Assembly (NCBI RefSeq): GCF_001411805.1
Contig: NZ_CP007213.1
Span: 434,001-498,000 of the forward strand
Reading direction: 5' to 3'
Length of the DNA stretch: 64,000 nt
DNA from: Burkholderia plantarii
GTDB taxonomy: Bacteria > Pseudomonadota > Gammaproteobacteria > Burkholderiales > Burkholderiaceae
Positions 62,150-64,000 of this stretch are shown in pieces. The stretch's first letter is position 1. The number at the start of each line of letters is the position of its first letter. The translations under genes and the position numbers were made by a program. A model generated the notes under the pieces. That model was not told where the DNA came from. It was given only the letters and a program-made list of their open reading frames with translations, and did not search any database.

Positions 62150-63991
62150 TCATCGCGCGCCGGGCATCCAGCCCGCGCGGCCGTGCTCGCCGAGCAGCGC
62201 GCGCCCCAGCGCCTCGAACGCGACGGCCGGCAGGTCGGCCAGCCGTTCGACCACGGTGCTGGTCGGATAGAACGCCTCCACCGCGTCGTCGAGGATGCCC
62301 ACGCCGATCAGCTCGACGCCGCGCGCGCCGATTTCGGCGATGCGCGCGCGCAGGTCCGCGCGCAGCCGGGCCGGGTCACCGTCGCCGGTTGCGGGATAGC
62401 CGTCCGACAGCACCATCAGGATGCGCCGCCGCGCGCGCCGCGCGAGCAGCCGCCCGGCGGCCCAGGCGAGCGCCTCGCCGTCGGGGTTCTCGTGGCCGCA
62501 TTCGAGGCGCGCGAGTCCGCTCGGATCGTCCGAATCGAAGCGCTTGTAGATTTCCAGATCGAGCCGCTCCACGAAGCGGTTGTAGCCGCGCGGCGAGTGG
62601 CCGGCGGCGAGCCAGGCCTGATGCCAGGCGCGCATCGCCGGCGCCTCGATCGAACTGTAGCCGAGCGCCTCGCAGGCGAAACCGAGCCGGGCGAGCGCAT
62701 CGCAGAGCGCGGCGGCGCACAGGCGCGCGAGTTCGATCTTGCGGCCCGCCATCGAGCCGCTGCGGTCGATCAGCAGCGTGACTGCCGTGTCGCGCCCGGC
62801 CCGCGCGCGCCGCACGCGGAACGGCGTGCGGTAGCCGGGCGAGGTGGCGAGGCGCGCGAGCGCGCGGCGATCGAGTTCGCCGCGTTCCTGTTCGCCGCGC
62901 CAGTGCTGCTGTTCGTCGGCTTCGAGCGCGCGCTCGAGTTGGGCTTTCAGGCGCGCGGTCTGCGCGCGGGCCGCGGCGCGCAGCTTGCGCCACGCGGTGG
63001 CGTCGCCGCTGCCGGTCAGGTCGGTGACGGTGTCGAACGCGGTGGTGATCGGGATCGACAGCGCCGGCGCGGAGTCGGCGCGGGCCGGGCGCGGCACGGG
63101 CGCGCTGTCGCCGGCGGCGGCGTCGGCGTTCGCGTCCGGGTCGGCCGGGGCGGTATCGGAAAGCGTGGTCGCGCCGGGCCGTGCCGGATTGGTTGCGCGC
63201 GCATCGAATGGATCGGCCGCGCCCGGTTCGTCTTCGGCGGCGAAGGCGTCCGCCACCTCGGCCGCCACGTCGGCCATGCTCGCCGGGGAATCGAGCGTCG
63301 TCTCGCGATCGACGCCGAGCATCATGTTGTTCGCGTCGCCGCGCGCGAGCGCCCGGACCCGCTCGACGATCGCCTCTGCCGCCTCGATGCTGGCGGCCGC
63401 GGAGCGCGAGGCGCGCGCCGCCTCGATCAGCGCCGAGGCGGCGCCGAGCGAGGCGTCGAGCGAGGCGCCGCGTTCGGCCGGCGGCGGCGCCTCGCCGCGA
63501 AGCACGCGCGAGACGCGCCAGACGAAACGCTCGCGCCAGCCGAGCGTCGGCCAGCGCAGGGCCGTCTCGCGAGCGGCGGCCTCGCGCTGTCGCGCCAGCA
63601 GCGGCGCGGCGCCGGGGAAGCGGGCCAGCAGCGCGAGGCTGGCGCGATGGTCGTCGATCGCCTCCGCGAGCGCGCGCGTGACGTGCGAGGCGACGCGCGC
63701 GCGCCGTGCCGGCTCACCGAAGCGCAGCCGCGCGGCGAGCAGGTCGACCCAGCCCGCCAGTTCGTCGGCGGACCACGGCGCGCCGCCGGCGCTGGCGGGT
63801 ACCACGAGCAGCGTGGATGCCGACGGTTCGCCGCCCGGCACCAGCGCCGGGCCGTCGTGCGAGATCCGCACCTGCACGGCGGCGTCGCCGGTCAGCACGC
63901 GGGCGAGCTTGCCGAGCCGCTCGCCCGGGTCGTCGCCGGTGCCGGCCGGTGCGCTCGCGTTCGTGCCGGCGGGATCGCGCATGGCCGTCAC
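62150..63991 (-). CDS. cobT: Cobaltochelatase CobT-type subunit (VWA domain)
   Basis: A protein of about 613 residues starting at GTG 63991 or an upstream codon beyond the window, since the frame stays open to the edge. The middle is acidic and low in complexity (Asp/Ala/Pro, about 240-310), as in CobT. The C-terminal von Willebrand A domain has the metal-binding site LLIDRSGSMAGRK. CobT with CobS and CobN inserts cobalt in aerobic B12 synthesis. CobS is expected upstream, outside the window. Relevant to the window because the mutase at 50973 needs B12. Confidence 0.85.
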   Translation of the reverse strand: MTAMRDPAGTNASAPAGTGDDPGERLGKLARVLTGDAAVQVRISHDGPALVPGGEPSASTLLVVPASAGGAPWSADELAGWVDLLAARLRFGEPARRARVASHVTRALAEAIDDHRASLALLARFPGAAPLLARQREAAARETALRWPTLGWRERFVWRVSRVLRGEAPPPAERGASLDASLGAASALIEAARASRSAAASIEAAEAIVERVRALARGDANNMMLGVDRETTLDSPASMADVAAEVADAFAAEDEPGAADPFDARATNPARPGATTLSDTAPADPDANADAAAGDSAPVPRPARADSAPALSIPITTAFDTVTDLTGSGDATAWRKLRAAARAQTARLKAQLERALEADEQQHWRGEQERGELDRRALARLATSPGYRTPFRVRRARAGRDTAVTLLIDRSGSMAGRKIELARLCAAALCDALARLGFACEALGYSSIEAPAMRAWHQAWLAAGHSPRGYNRFVERLDLEIYKRFDSDDPSGLARLECGHENPDGEALAWAAGRLLARRARRRILMVLSDGYPATGDGDPARLRADLRARIAEIGARGVELIGVGILDDAVEAFYPTSTVVERLADLPAVAFEALGRALLGEHGRAGWMPGAR

Positions 63992-64000
63992 GCCGCGTCG

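Noticed and set aside
1..64000. CRISPR arrays, tRNA or rRNA genes, prophage genes
   Set aside because: No regularly spaced repeats, cloverleaf-like sequences, rRNA segments or phage structural genes were recognised on reading.

Overview
The window is very GC-rich chromosomal DNA with tightly packed genes, many LysR-type regulators and ATGA stop/start overlaps. Together with a bo3 oxidase operon, a Nit1C cluster and a MesX/MesD methionine synthase, this points to Burkholderia, probably a plant-associated member of Burkholderia sensu stricto. That assignment is inference from gene content; there is no rRNA here to test it.

Layout. 1-3.0 kb: a truncated P-loop ATPase, a 43-residue orphan protein behind a strong sigma70 promoter, and a decayed SLC13 transporter. 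3.1-10.9 kb: a visibly lower-GC island bounded by two identical 688-bp IS6-family transposase segments in direct orientation. Its cargo is a TetR regulator, an outer-membrane channel of the phenol-degradation type, a rubredoxin, an aldehyde dehydrogenase and an MpaB/DUF2236 oxygenase. Two near-identical palindromes look like operators of one regulator. 11.1-23.6 kb: an XRE regulator and a SWIM-domain protein, then an uncharacterised amino-acid cluster: HypT-like LysR regulator, SerC paralogue, TPR/ATP-grasp ligase, dicarboxylate or acidic amino-acid symporter, fused double Asp/Glu racemase, VOC protein, homoserine-dehydrogenase-like enzyme and a convergent Rieske oxygenase. 24-32.3 kb: ordinary metabolic genes with LysR and MocR regulators. 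32.4-36.6 kb: cyoABCD with a clear terminator. 36.7-40.7 kb: a MetR-like regulator, mesX, mesD and a flavin reductase, with MetR-box-like sites before metR and in the mesX upstream region.

41.2-53.1 kb holds the most striking locus: a complete Nit1C cluster (nitBCDEF, a glycosyltransferase, nitG, nitH). It continues without a break into an LnmK-type acyltransferase/decarboxylase and a methylmalonyl-CoA-mutase homologue. A MocR regulator is divergent, and a sigma54-like promoter precedes nitB. Nit1C has been linked genetically to growth on cyanide as nitrogen source. Downstream are a sulfite-reductase operon (53.2-55.4 kb), an alpha/beta hydrolase and, at 57-61.2 kb, a LysR regulator, an orphan periplasmic binding protein, an L-2-amino-thiazoline-4-carboxylate (ATC) hydrolase and an N-carbamoyl-cysteine amidohydrolase. 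ATC is what cyanide forms chemically with cystine, so a cyanide-assimilation cluster and an ATC-to-cysteine salvage route lie within 20 kb. I infer a functional link, though it could be coincidence. The window ends in a small lipoprotein and a CobT-type cobaltochelatase subunit, which fits the B12-dependent mutase.

No tRNA, rRNA or CRISPR array was recognised. Most long open frames opposite these genes are GC-driven shadows and are omitted.
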